From NCBI GenBank assembly GCA_947372535.1, contig CANBUA010000082.1:1-16720 (forward strand): a stretch of 16,720 nucleotides of DNA, written 5' to 3'. The DNA comes from Burkholderiales bacterium. GTDB lineage: Bacteria > Pseudomonadota > Gammaproteobacteria > Burkholderiales > Burkholderiaceae. Positions 1 through 7,675 of this stretch are shown one piece after another; position 1 is the stretch's first letter, and every line of letters begins with the position of its first letter. The notes beneath the pieces were generated by a model that saw only the letters and a list, made by a program, of their open reading frames with translations, searched no databases and was not told the origin of the DNA. The translations under genes and the position numbers were made by a program.

Positions 1-561
1 CTGATCAGCCGCGCCGACGCGGAGGTCAACCAACCCGCGCCGGCCTTCACGGCACAAGATGCCCACGGCAAGACCGTCAGCCTGAGTGATTTCAAGGGCA
101 AGACGGTGGTGCTGGAGTGGACCAACCACGATTGCCCCTTCGTGAAAAAGCATTACGAGAGCGGCAACATCCCCCGCCTGCAAAAGGAAGCCGCGGCCAA
201 GGGCGTGGTCTGGTTGCAAGTGATCTCGTCGGCGCCCGGCGAACAAGGCAACGTCGATGGCGCCACGGCGCTGAAGGTCAACAGCTTCCGTGATGCCACG
301 CCCACCGATACCCTGCTCGATCCGCAAGGCAAGGTCGGCAAGCTGTATGGCGCGCGGACCACGCCGCACATCTTCATCATTGATGCGCAAGGCAAGCTGG
401 CCTACAAGGGCGGCATCGACAGCATCGCCTCGGCAGATCATGCCGACATCGCCAAGGCCGAGCCTTATGTGGGCAATGCGATCAAGGCATTGACCTCAGG
501 TCAGAAGGTAGCGCAGCAAAGCACCCGGCCTTATGGCTGCTCGGTGAAGTACGCCAGTTGA
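1..561 (+). CDS. Peroxiredoxin-like / thioredoxin-fold protein (5' end outside window)
   Basis: The reading frame is open from base 1 to the TGA at 559-561, so the start lies upstream; the first codons read LISRADAEVNQPAPAFTAQD. The protein has the AhpC/TSA fold order: the N-terminal 'PAPAFTAQDAHGKTVSLSD' strand pair, 'VVLEWTNHDCPFVKKHY' carrying the probable peroxidatic or redox cysteine (codon 133-135), and the cis-proline strand 'RTTPHIFIIDAQGKLAYKGGID'. The WTNHDCPFVKKHY signature is typical of the peroxiredoxin-like 1 subgroup, in which the cysteine is followed by P-F-V and not by a second cysteine. A second cysteine near the C-terminus (PYGCSVKY, codon 538-540) could be a resolving residue. 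The likely role is thiol-based peroxide or disulfide chemistry, probably in the periplasm, but the signal peptide region is not visible. The gene converges on the TldE-like gene with 13 bases between stop codons. The family call is firm; the substrate is unknown. Confidence 0.88.
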   Translation: MISRADAEVNQPAPAFTAQDAHGKTVSLSDFKGKTVVLEWTNHDCPFVKKHYESGNIPRLQKEAAAKGVVWLQVISSAPGEQGNVDGATALKVNSFRDATPTDTLLDPQGKVGKLYGARTTPHIFIIDAQGKLAYKGGIDSIASADHADIAKAEPYVGNAIKALTSGQKVAQQSTRPYGCSVKYAS

Positions 562-569
562 TGCGCCTC

Positions 570-583
570 ACGCTTCAAAGCGT
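570..583. terminator. Small hairpin across convergent stop codons
   Basis: ACGCTT-CA-AAGCGT is a perfect 6-base inverted repeat lying between and over the two convergent stop codons (559-561 on +, 575-577 on -). There is no T-run on either side, so if it terminates transcription it is not a canonical intrinsic terminator. Confidence 0.25.
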
Positions 584-1939
584 CAGTTCGAAGCCGTCCA
601 CCAAGGCCCCCGGCGTGGTGATGGCGCTCAGCTGGCGCTCACCATAAGTGCTGGTGTCCTGGTGCACCTCGGCCTGGTCGGTCAATGCCAACAGGCGAGG
701 GCCCAGCAGCGCCAGCAGATCATCGTCGAAACGCATGACATCCAGCGGCGCCACGGGCACGCCGTCTTCCACCCAGAAGCAGGCAAAGCGCGTCATGCCG
801 GTGATGCGGCCATGCTGGCGGTCACTGTAGTTCAGGTAGTGCAGGTTGCTGATATACAGGCCGGTACCCAGGGCCTTCAATGCATCGGCCTCGGGCATGG
901 TGCCTGGCGCCAGGCTCAGGGATTGCGGCGCTTCGCCGCCAGTCGCGCCATTGGTGCTCATCTTGAATTCGCGGGCAGATCGGGGTGAGCACAAGCTGGC
1001 TTGGTGCAAGCCATTGACCACGAGCGCGACCTGATCGGGCCGGGTGAAACCATCGGGCGTGAAGGCCGGTGCCGTGCTGCGTCCGGTGTCTTCCGTCAGT
1101 TGCAGCTGAGGGCTCAGGGTGACCTGGCCTTGCACCAGCCGCATCAAGGGCGACATGCCCACAGCCTGCTCCTTCTGGCTGAAGCCGCCCCAGCTCAAGG
1201 TGCCCAGCAACTCGGCCACCGCCGATGGCGCGAAGTAGGTGCGGTAGCGGCCCGGGCTCAAGGTTCGGCCTGGCTTGGCCAGCAAAGCCAGTTGCTCGGC
1301 ACTGCGCGCCAGGCGCTGGCCAAATGCAGGCGTGGACCACTGCGTGCCCGCATGCAGGGCTTTGACCGCCTTGTCCCGCGAGTGGTAGAGGCTCCAGTCC
1401 AGGCTGAAGCTGGCCACGCGGTGCCAGTTGCGCTGGCCCCGGCTGTCGGCATGGGCGCGCACCACCGGCCCACCCGCGTAGAAGCCCACGAAGTCCAGGC
1501 CCTTGGCTTGATCGACCACGGCATCGATGACCTCACCGGGCGACGGCAAGCTGCCTTGCTCGTCACGCGAGGTGTCGACCACGGCATCAGGCAGCAGCAG
1601 GAGCGGGTCCTCCGGCAACAAAGGCAGGTCTTGCGCCATGCGGCTTTGCTCAGCCAGCAAAGCGGCCGTGTCCAAAGCCAGGTCACCCCGCAAGGTGATG
1701 GTGCTCTGGGCCGACCGCTGCCCCTGCGTCACCGTCAAGGTGGCCAGCGCTTGCGTCACATGCGTGGCCTGGCGCACCTTGGCCTGGTTGAAACGGATGA
1801 AATCTGAGGCCTCGGCCGCCACGTAAAGGCTGGTGCGGCAGCCCTCGGGCGGTGTGCGCAGGACGGCATCGAACAAGGCCTCCAGGTCGGCGCGTTCGGT
1901 CAGGTTCAAAGCAGTGCTGGTGGTCAAGTTCATGGTCAT
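575..1939 (-). CDS. TldE/PmbA family protein (non-catalytic partner of TldD)
   Basis: A 454-residue protein, close to the usual TldE/PmbA length of about 450. TldE pairs with TldD to form the TldD/E protease, in which TldD supplies the zinc site. The family fold shows in the N-terminal 'ASDFIRFNQAKVRQATHV' segment and in the C-terminal block 'GLYISNLHYLNYSDRQHGRITGMTRF..FWVEDGVPVAPLDVMRFDD', matching the conserved C-terminal region. No HExxxH motif is present, as expected for TldE. I chose the ATG at 1939 (MTMNLTTSTALN); the frame stays open upstream to 2224, but that part is antisense-like low-complexity sequence overlapping the TldD gene. A second ATG at 1933 is possible. The start lies 5 bases after the TldD-like stop, so the two genes form an operon and are probably translationally coupled. 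This pair looks more like a divergent paralogue than the canonical E. coli pair, so I give no gene symbol. Confidence 0.87.
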   Translation of the reverse strand: MTMNLTTSTALNLTERADLEALFDAVLRTPPEGCRTSLYVAAEASDFIRFNQAKVRQATHVTQALATLTVTQGQRSAQSTITLRGDLALDTAALLAEQSRMAQDLPLLPEDPLLLLPDAVVDTSRDEQGSLPSPGEVIDAVVDQAKGLDFVGFYAGGPVVRAHADSRGQRNWHRVASFSLDWSLYHSRDKAVKALHAGTQWSTPAFGQRLARSAEQLALLAKPGRTLSPGRYRTYFAPSAVAELLGTLSWGGFSQKEQAVGMSPLMRLVQGQVTLSPQLQLTEDTGRSTAPAFTPDGFTRPDQVALVVNGLHQASLCSPRSAREFKMSTNGATGGEAPQSLSLAPGTMPEADALKALGTGLYISNLHYLNYSDRQHGRITGMTRFACFWVEDGVPVAPLDVMRFDDDLLALLGPRLLALTDQAEVHQDTSTYGERQLSAITTPGALVDGFELTL

Positions 1940-1944
1940 GTCGA

Positions 1945-3405
1945 TCAAGCCCCGCCGCCGAACACGGCCACATCGGCAAACTTGCACACGGGCGCGGCAT
2001 GCCCCACGCGAATGATCTGGGAAGGCTCGCCCTTGCCGCAGAAGGGCGTGCCCATCACCTTGAAGGTGTCCTGGTTGCCGACCATGGCCAGCGAGCGCCA
2101 GAAGGTGGCCGAGATGCCGCGGTAGTTGGGGTTGCGCACGACCTCGCCCAGTTGGCCCTGGCGGATCACCCGGCCATATTCGCAGCCAAACTGGAACTTG
2201 TTGCGCGAGTCGTCGATGCTCCACGAGCAGTTGGTGTGCATGAGCACGCCGTGCTCCACCGAGGCGATGATCTGCTCAAAACTGGCATCGCCTGGCTCCA
2301 CGTTGAGGTTGCTCATGCGGTCAATCGGCGCGCGGTTCCAGCTGGAGGCGCGCGTGGTCGCCAGCCCGCCCAAGTCCAGGCCCTGTGCCTGCGCACGCGC
2401 CTGAGAGATCGTCCCGCCCAGTGGCCGCTGCAAGATGCCCCGCTCGATGATGCGCTGGCGCTGCGCCACCGTGCCATCGTCATCGAAGGCAAAGCCCGCG
2501 AACTCGTGGGCCTGCTGAGGATCGTGGCTCACGTTGAGCAAGTCGCTGCCATAGCGGTAGTGGCCGAACATGTCGGGCGTCACAAAACTGGTGCCGGCGT
2601 AGTTGCGCTCATCGCCCAGGATGCGGTCCAACTCCAGCGGGTGGCCGATGGATTCGTGGATCTGCAGCATCATCTGATCGGGCATGAGCACCAGGTCCAT
2701 CTGGCCGCTGGGGCACTGAGGCGCCATGGCCAACTCGATGGCCTCGCCCGCCACGCGGGGGCCATCGTCATGGAAATGCGCCCGGTCCAGCACCTCCAGG
2801 CCACCCTGCTGGCAAAAGCCGTTGTATTGCCCGGCCGACGAGCGCGTCTGCGTGACGCCTGCCACCTGCGCTGTGGCCTGGATGGCGGGCGTGAGCATTT
2901 GCCAATGCTGCTCGGCGCGGGCGCCATCGCTGGTCAGGTGCAATTGATCAGTCTGCACCGTCCACATGCTGGCCTGCGAATCAATGATGCGCGCATCGAC
3001 CTGGGTGGCCGCACTGACCGCACGCAGCAGGTCGATCTTCTCGGCCAGGCTCAAGCTGCTGCTGTCCTTGGTGACGACGCTGTCGTAGCGACCCGAGGGC
3101 CGGGGCATCTGCAAGCTTCCGTAGTCGAACACTGCTTTGCCGGCGGTGGCGCGGGCCAGGGCCAGGGCCTGCGCAAACGCCGCCTTGAGCCCGCCCACTG
3201 AAGTGTCGCTGGTGCCGGCATACCCGAGGCCGCCACCTGCGATCACCGTGACCATCGCGCCTTCATCGCGCGTCATGGATGGCGATTCGGGCACGCCCTG
3301 GCGCACCATCAGGCGCTGGCTGCGTTCGCGCACGCCGCGAACGGCCCAGTGGGTGAGGCCGGCCGGCGCAGCCTGGCGGGCGTTGGTTTCCAAATCATCA
3401 AGCAT
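1945..3405 (-). CDS. TldD family zinc metalloprotease
   Basis: A 486-residue protein, near the usual 480 for TldD. The zinc motif HESIGH (HExxxH) is at residues 250-255, and the C-terminal ligand cysteine is in GTPFCGKGEP, Cys456. TldD/TldE are cytosolic proteases known to trim unfolded peptides such as the microcin B17 leader and CcdA; the substrate here is unknown. The Gly-rich N-terminal segment 'AMVTVIAGGGLGYAGTSD' is the usual DNA-gyrase-modulator-type substrate cleft region. I chose the ATG at 3405 (MLDDLETNARQ). An in-frame start at 3453 would overlap the divergent TraB/GumN gene at 3446. An AGGGAA lies upstream at a rather long spacing. It is the first gene of a two-gene operon with the TldE-like gene. 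Only 40 bases separate it from the divergent gene, so the promoters of both must overlap coding sequence or each other. Confidence 0.9.
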   Translation of the reverse strand: MLDDLETNARQAAPAGLTHWAVRGVRERSQRLMVRQGVPESPSMTRDEGAMVTVIAGGGLGYAGTSDTSVGGLKAAFAQALALARATAGKAVFDYGSLQMPRPSGRYDSVVTKDSSSLSLAEKIDLLRAVSAATQVDARIIDSQASMWTVQTDQLHLTSDGARAEQHWQMLTPAIQATAQVAGVTQTRSSAGQYNGFCQQGGLEVLDRAHFHDDGPRVAGEAIELAMAPQCPSGQMDLVLMPDQMMLQIHESIGHPLELDRILGDERNYAGTSFVTPDMFGHYRYGSDLLNVSHDPQQAHEFAGFAFDDDGTVAQRQRIIERGILQRPLGGTISQARAQAQGLDLGGLATTRASSWNRAPIDRMSNLNVEPGDASFEQIIASVEHGVLMHTNCSWSIDDSRNKFQFGCEYGRVIRQGQLGEVVRNPNYRGISATFWRSLAMVGNQDTFKVMGTPFCGKGEPSQIIRVGHAAPVCKFADVAVFGGGA

Positions 3406-3445
3406 GGGATGATTATTCCCTGCAAGATGCAGACAGGAGCCTGAC

Positions 3446-4456
3446 ATGGTCACTTTTCAGAAACTGCTGGTCATGGGCTTGATGGCCACCACGCTTGAAG
3501 CAAGCAGTTACAGCGTCCCGTCGGCGCCTGCTCCCAATTGCCCACCCACGGTCGCATCCCCCACGCCAGAGCAGTTCCGCAACCTCGCCCGGGACGCCGG
3601 GAACCACGGCTTCCTCTGGCGCATCAGCCGCCAGGGGCACAGCTCCTACCTGTACGGCACGATCCATGCCGCACGGCCGGAGTGGATGGTGCCCGGTCCG
3701 GAGGTGGTCGCTGCGCTCAAGGCCACCGACACCGTCGCCCTTGAGCTCAACGTGCTTGACCCTGACATCATGCGCCGCCTGATGACAGGCATGCGCGAGC
3801 CTTCGGCCCCTCTGCCTCCCGCCTTGCACCAACGCCTGCTGCAACGCATCCGGGCCGAATGTCTGCCCGAAGCAGAGACCCTGAGCTATTTCCCGGAGAT
3901 GCGCGTGTCCACCTTGCTGATCATGGTCGCACGCCGGGAAGGCATCGATCCGTCTTACGGCATCGACGTGTTCCTGGCGGGCCTGGCCCAAGCCGGCCGC
4001 AAAGACGTGGTCTCGCTGGAAACGCCCGAGCAGCAATTGCAGCTCATGCGCAAAAGCACCCCGGCCGAAACCACCACGTTCGTGAGCGAAGGCCTGGATG
4101 TCATCGAATCGGGCGCCGCGCGCACGACCCTGGTGAAACTGGCGCAAGCCTGGGCCGATTCAGACCTGACCACCTTGAGCCAATACGAAACTTGGTGCGA
4201 TTGCATCAGGACCGAGGCCGACCGCACCGACATGAAAAAAATGCTGGACGAGCGCAACCCCGCGCTGGCCACGGGCATCGCAGCCCTGCATGACAGCGGC
4301 AAGCGGGTATTTGCCGCCATTGGCAGCCTGCACATGATCGGCCCCAAAGGGCTGCCGGCCTTGTTGGCCCGGCAGGGCTTCGAGGTGACACCGCTGCTGC
4401 CGGCCCCGTCGCCGGGCGCCACGCCGCCCAAACCAAGCCCAACTGCCAACCCCTGA
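3446..4456 (+). CDS. TraB/GumN family protein, exported
   Basis: A 336-residue protein with a likely N-terminal signal or hydrophobic anchor (residues 1-20, MVTFQKLLVMGLMATTLEAS). The TraB/GumN domain begins at 'LWRISRQGHSSYLYGTIHAA' with the first GxxH motif (G71-T-I-H74), followed by the conserved acidic strand 'DTVALELNV'. It closes with the second GxxH motif (G293-S-L-H296, 'FAAIGSLHMIGPKGLPALLARQGFEV'). These two motifs are shared with the Tiki/PrgY/TraB superfamily, for which metal-dependent protease activity is shown in Tiki; bacterial members are mostly uncharacterised. The C-terminus is a Pro-rich tail of about 18 residues. The start is well supported: AGGAG at 3435-3439, six bases before the ATG. 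Frames on the opposite strand through this gene are unsupported. It stands alone, divergent from tldD and 94 bases ahead of the FAD oxidoreductase gene. Confidence 0.88.
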   Translation: MVTFQKLLVMGLMATTLEASSYSVPSAPAPNCPPTVASPTPEQFRNLARDAGNHGFLWRISRQGHSSYLYGTIHAARPEWMVPGPEVVAALKATDTVALELNVLDPDIMRRLMTGMREPSAPLPPALHQRLLQRIRAECLPEAETLSYFPEMRVSTLLIMVARREGIDPSYGIDVFLAGLAQAGRKDVVSLETPEQQLQLMRKSTPAETTTFVSEGLDVIESGAARTTLVKLAQAWADSDLTTLSQYETWCDCIRTEADRTDMKKMLDERNPALATGIAALHDSGKRVFAAIGSLHMIGPKGLPALLARQGFEVTPLLPAPSPGATPPKPSPTANP

Positions 4457-4513
4457 TCGACCCAGGCACCCCGATCAATCCGTACAAACGATCTCGCGCC
4501 TGGCCTTCGGTCG

Positions 4514-4534
4514 CCACCATGATGGTGGTCCACC
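4514..4534 (+). promoter_or_regulatory. Three-arm alternating inverted repeat in leader of the FAD oxidoreductase gene
   Basis: Three arms follow one another: CCACC (4514-4518), GGTGG (4524-4528) and CCACC (4530-4534). The middle arm can pair with either neighbour: CCACCAT-G-ATGGTGG upstream or GGTGG-T-CCACC downstream. It ends 16 bases before the ATG at 4551 and 5 bases before a weak AAGG ribosome site. It could be an RNA switch or a protein operator; the very short loops make the DNA-operator reading more likely. Confidence 0.35.
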
Positions 4535-4550
4535 AGAACAAGGCCCCGCC

Positions 4551-6365
4551 ATGTCAGATCACGTCAAGCCCGGCACACCCCACAGCGACGAACAGGCCGT
4601 CGATCTTCGCCGTCGCCAGTTGCTGCAAAGCGCGGCCGGCGCAGGGTTGGGCGCCGGCGCCCTGGCAGGCTTGAGCACCAACGCTCAGGCGGCTGATGAC
4701 GACAACAGCGACACCAGCTTCGACGTCGTTGTCATCGGCTCGGGCGCCGCCGGCATGACCGCCGCGTTGACCGCTGCCAAACGCGGCCTGCGTGCCGTGG
4801 TGATCGAAAAAGCGGCCGTCTTCGGCGGCTCGACTGCCCGCTCAGGTGCCGGCATCTGGATACGTGGCAACGAGGTGCTGACCCAAGCCGGCGTGGCCGA
4901 CCTGGATGCCAAAGCGGCGGCCACCTACCTGAGTGCCGTCGTCGGCCCCGAGGTGCCTCTGGCGCGCCAGGCGGCCTTCCTGGGCCAAGGCCCGGCCATG
5001 ATCCACTTCATCCTGGGCAACACGCCCTTGCGCTTTCGGTGGATGGAGGGCTACCCCGATTACTACCCCGAGCTGCCGGGCGGCATGCCCAATGGCGCGT
5101 CCATCGAGCCGGAGCAATTCGACGGCAAATTGCTGGGGCCTGAACTGGCCAAGCTCAACCCGCCCTACCTGGCCACACCGCCCGGTCTGGTCGTCTTTGG
5201 TGGCGAGTACAAGTGGATCAACCTGGCGGGCGTCTCCAGCAAAGGGGTGTCCACCGCGCTCAAGTGCGTCAGCCGTTATGCCACCGCCAAGCTGCGCGGC
5301 GAAATCCCGTTGACCATGGGCCAAGCCCTGGCCGCCGGCCTGCGCGTCGGGCTTCTGGCCGCCAAGGTGCCGGTGTGGCTGGACACGCCCATGCAGGAGC
5401 TGAGCTTCGATGCCAGCGGCCGGGCCAACGGGGTGCTGGTCACGCGCAACGGGGTGCCCACGCTGATCACGGCCAAGCGCGGTGTGGTTGTGGCATCCGG
5501 CGGGTTCGAGCACAACCTGGCCATGCGCCAGGCTTACCAAGCCGCGCCCATCACCACGCAGTGGACCGTGGGCGCCAAGAGCAACACGGGCGACGGCATC
5601 CGCGCGGGGCAACGTGCCGGCGCGGCACTCGACCTCATGGATGACGCTTGGTGGGGCCCTAGCATCCCCCTGCCCGAAGGCCCCTATTTCTGCCTGGCCG
5701 AGCGCACCCTGCCGGGCAGCATCATGGTCAACGCAGAGGGCGCCCGCTTTACCAATGAGGCCGTGCCTTACGTGGACGCCGTGCACAACATGTACCAGCA
5801 CAATGTGCGCGGCAGCACCATGCCCACCTGGCTGATCACCGACCAGCGCTACCGCAACCGCTATGTGCTGCGCGACCTGCTGCCGCTGCAAGCCCTGCCC
5901 AAGGCCTGGTACGACAGCGGCGTGGTCGTCAAGGACAGCACGCTGGACGGCCTGGGCGCCAAGCTGGGCCTGCCCGCTGGCGCCTTGAAGGCCACCGTGG
6001 CGCGCTTCAACGGCTTTGCCAAGACCGGCCAGGACCTGGACTTCCATCGCGGCGAAAGCGCCTATGACCGCTACTACACCGACCCTGCCGTCAAGCCCAA
6101 CCCCGGCCTGGCGCCTTTGAACCTGGGGCCTTACTACGCCTTCAAGATCGTGCCTGGCGACCTGGGCACCAAGGGCGGCCTGCGAACCGATGAGCGGGCC
6201 CGCGTGCTGCGCGAAGACGGCACCGTGATCGCCGGCCTGTATGCGGCCGGCAATGCCAGCGCCGCCGTGATGGGGCACAGCTATGCGGGCGCGGGCTCGA
6301 CCATCGGGCCGGCCATGACTTTTGGCTACATCGCCGGCAATGATTTGGCCGATGTGAAGGTGTGA
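4551..6365 (+). CDS. Tat-exported FAD-dependent oxidoreductase, 3-ketosteroid Δ1-dehydrogenase-like
   Basis: A 604-residue flavoprotein. The N-terminus has a twin-arginine signal: RRRQLL at residues 20-25, then an Ala/Gly-rich stretch ending in AQA near residue 48. The FAD-binding Rossmann motif VVIGSGAAG (G63-x-G65-x-x-G68) is followed by the ribose-binding Glu86 and GGSTARSGAG. The fumarate reductase/KstD-type C-terminal FAD segment reads 'GLYAAGNASAAVMGHSYAGAGSTIGPAMTFG' (residues about 563-593); its SYAGAGSTIG resembles the YPGPGATIG of 3-ketosteroid dehydrogenases, where the Tyr helps in catalysis. An aromatic segment GYPDYYPELPGG near residues 167-178 also fits that family. Such enzymes remove hydride from, or add it to, ring ketones or enoates. 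The substrate cannot be read from the sequence; fumarate-reductase-like or steroid-like activity are both open. The export signal would place it in the periplasm. The ribosome site is weak (AAGG, 4540-4543). Confidence 0.85.
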   Translation: MSDHVKPGTPHSDEQAVDLRRRQLLQSAAGAGLGAGALAGLSTNAQAADDDNSDTSFDVVVIGSGAAGMTAALTAAKRGLRAVVIEKAAVFGGSTARSGAGIWIRGNEVLTQAGVADLDAKAAATYLSAVVGPEVPLARQAAFLGQGPAMIHFILGNTPLRFRWMEGYPDYYPELPGGMPNGASIEPEQFDGKLLGPELAKLNPPYLATPPGLVVFGGEYKWINLAGVSSKGVSTALKCVSRYATAKLRGEIPLTMGQALAAGLRVGLLAAKVPVWLDTPMQELSFDASGRANGVLVTRNGVPTLITAKRGVVVASGGFEHNLAMRQAYQAAPITTQWTVGAKSNTGDGIRAGQRAGAALDLMDDAWWGPSIPLPEGPYFCLAERTLPGSIMVNAEGARFTNEAVPYVDAVHNMYQHNVRGSTMPTWLITDQRYRNRYVLRDLLPLQALPKAWYDSGVVVKDSTLDGLGAKLGLPAGALKATVARFNGFAKTGQDLDFHRGESAYDRYYTDPAVKPNPGLAPLNLGPYYAFKIVPGDLGTKGGLRTDERARVLREDGTVIAGLYAAGNASAAVMGHSYAGAGSTIGPAMTFGYIAGNDLADVKV

Positions 6366-6381
6366 TGCCGACCTGAGCGGA

Positions 6382-6411
6382 TCGAACCTCCCTTGGCTGG
6401 GCGTCGATAAT
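6382..6411 (+). promoter_or_regulatory. Possible sigma70 promoter of the M48-pilin gene
   Basis: GATAAT at 6406-6411 matches five of six bases of a -10 box. A poor -35 candidate (TCGAAC, 6382-6387) lies 18 bases upstream. The position, 40 bases before the ATG at 6451, is reasonable, but the -35 is weak. Confidence 0.22.
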
Positions 6412-6450
6412 GCACGCCGACACTCATTTCAAACCCAGGGAAGTTTTCAC

Positions 6451-7662
6451 ATGGACCACCTCGTCTATCCGCGCGAGCGCACGCTCGCCACCCTCACATT
6501 GGTGCTGGGCATCGTGGCCTGGCTGCTGCTGATCATCGGCACCTTCGGCACGGCCCTGATCGGCCTGGGCTTGGCCTTTCTCATTTACCTGTTTGCCCAA
6601 TCAGCCCTGATCGCCTACATCCGCGGCAATGGCGTGGAGTTGTCGACCACGCAGATGCCCGACCTCTACCACCAGTTCACCGCCTGCTGCGATCGCTTGA
6701 ACATCAAGGCTCGCCCTCAGATCTACATCCTCAACGGCAATGGGGGCCTGAACGCGTTTGCCACCAAGTTCCTGGGCGCCGAATTCGTGGTGCTGCTGTC
6801 GGATGTGGTTGATGCCATGGCCAAGCACGACGACGGCGTGAGTTTTTACATCGGCCATGAACTGGGCCACCTGCGCATGAAGCACTTGCGCGGTCAGCTC
6901 TTTCGCTGGCCGGTGTTGTGGCTGCCTTTGCTGGGTGCCGCCTACTCGCGCGCTCGCGAAAGCACGTGCGACCGCCATGGTGCCGCCTGTTGCGCCTCGC
7001 CTGAAGGCGCTGCTCGCGCCCTGACCGCTTTGTCGGCCGGGCCAGAGCGCTGGCAGCAACTGGACATGGCCTCTTACAAGCGCCAGGCCTTGCACACCTC
7101 CGGCTTTTGGATGTCCTTCCATGAGCTGACCAATGGCTACCCCTGGCTGACCAAGCGCGCGCTTCGGGTGCTCGATGTCAACGGCACCGTGCCGCCGCGC
7201 AGCCCCATGGCAGCCCTCTTGGCGGCATTCATCCCCTATGCGGGCCGATTGGGGGCAGGCTTCGGGTTCATCATGTTGATCTACATCGTCGGCATCGTGG
7301 CCGCCATCGCCATCCCGGCCTACCAGGATTACACCGTGAAGGCCAAGGTCAGCACGGCCGTGACGCTGTCGCAAGGCGCCCGCGATGCCTTGGGCCGCTA
7401 CTACACCGCCAACCACCAGCCGCCGCCCTCACTGGCCAGCGCCGGGGTCTCGCCCCAGTTGGCCAATGGCGCCTTCTTGTCCCTCGATCCCAAGACCATG
7501 ATCCTGAGCATCGGTGTGGACAAGGGCGAACTGGTGTTCGTGCCCAATGCCGAAGCCGATGGCCAAGTGACTTGGCGTTGCACCAATGGCGAAGGCCTCA
7601 AACCCAGCCAGATGCCGCCACCCTGCCACCCGACGACATCACCCATCCCCGGCTCACCATGA
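6451..7662 (+). CDS. Membrane M48 metallopeptidase fused to a C-terminal type IV pilin-like module
   Basis: A 403-residue membrane protein. Two N-terminal hydrophobic helices (about residues 14-60) lead into an M48/Ste24-HtpX type protease domain: zinc motif HELGH at 136-140 and the downstream ligand motif RxxExxxD with Glu170 and Asp174 (RARESTCDRHG). About 100 residues later a third hydrophobic helix begins (about 268-290) that reads like the pilin N-terminal helix: GIVAAIAIPAYQDYT, with IPAYQ at 288-292, then 'VKAKVSTAVTLSQGARDAL'. The C-terminus ends in a pilin-like disulfide region, WRC(377)-x14-C(392). Thus the protein looks like M48 plus the complete soluble head of a PilA-type pilin. 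The prepilin cleavage signature (G, then F, then Glu at +5) is absent, so pilus assembly is not expected. The ribosome site AGGGAAG (6437-6443) is seven bases before the ATG. HtpX/Ste24-like quality control of membrane proteins is a reasonable role; the pilin module could bind substrate or present the protease. Confidence 0.88.
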   Translation: MDHLVYPRERTLATLTLVLGIVAWLLLIIGTFGTALIGLGLAFLIYLFAQSALIAYIRGNGVELSTTQMPDLYHQFTACCDRLNIKARPQIYILNGNGGLNAFATKFLGAEFVVLLSDVVDAMAKHDDGVSFYIGHELGHLRMKHLRGQLFRWPVLWLPLLGAAYSRARESTCDRHGAACCASPEGAARALTALSAGPERWQQLDMASYKRQALHTSGFWMSFHELTNGYPWLTKRALRVLDVNGTVPPRSPMAALLAAFIPYAGRLGAGFGFIMLIYIVGIVAAIAIPAYQDYTVKAKVSTAVTLSQGARDALGRYYTANHQPPPSLASAGVSPQLANGAFLSLDPKTMILSIGVDKGELVFVPNAEADGQVTWRCTNGEGLKPSQMPPPCHPTTSPIPGSP

Positions 7663-7675
7663 GCGGACGGGCGCG

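Noticed and set aside
1852..3201. A 449-codon open frame on the plus strand inside the TldD/TldE operon
   Set aside because: Antisense to clear TldD motifs (HESIGH, GTPFCGKGEP) and without recognisable domains.
1945..3405. A link between TldD/TldE and a peptide antibiotic cluster including the C39-like peptidase
   Set aside because: The genes are 10 kb apart, and no precursor peptide, modification enzyme or exporter is visible between them.
4842..6278. A long open frame on the minus strand, antisense to the FAD oxidoreductase gene
   Set aside because: Rich in Gly, Ala, His, Arg and Gln without any domain, while the plus strand has clear FAD motifs through the same bases; a typical shadow in GC-rich DNA.
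7255..7320. A functional prepilin cleavage site in the M48-pilin protein
   Set aside because: Aligning on the IPAYQ segment, the position of Glu5 is Gly and no Gly-Phe cut site is correctly spaced, so processing by prepilin peptidase is not supported.
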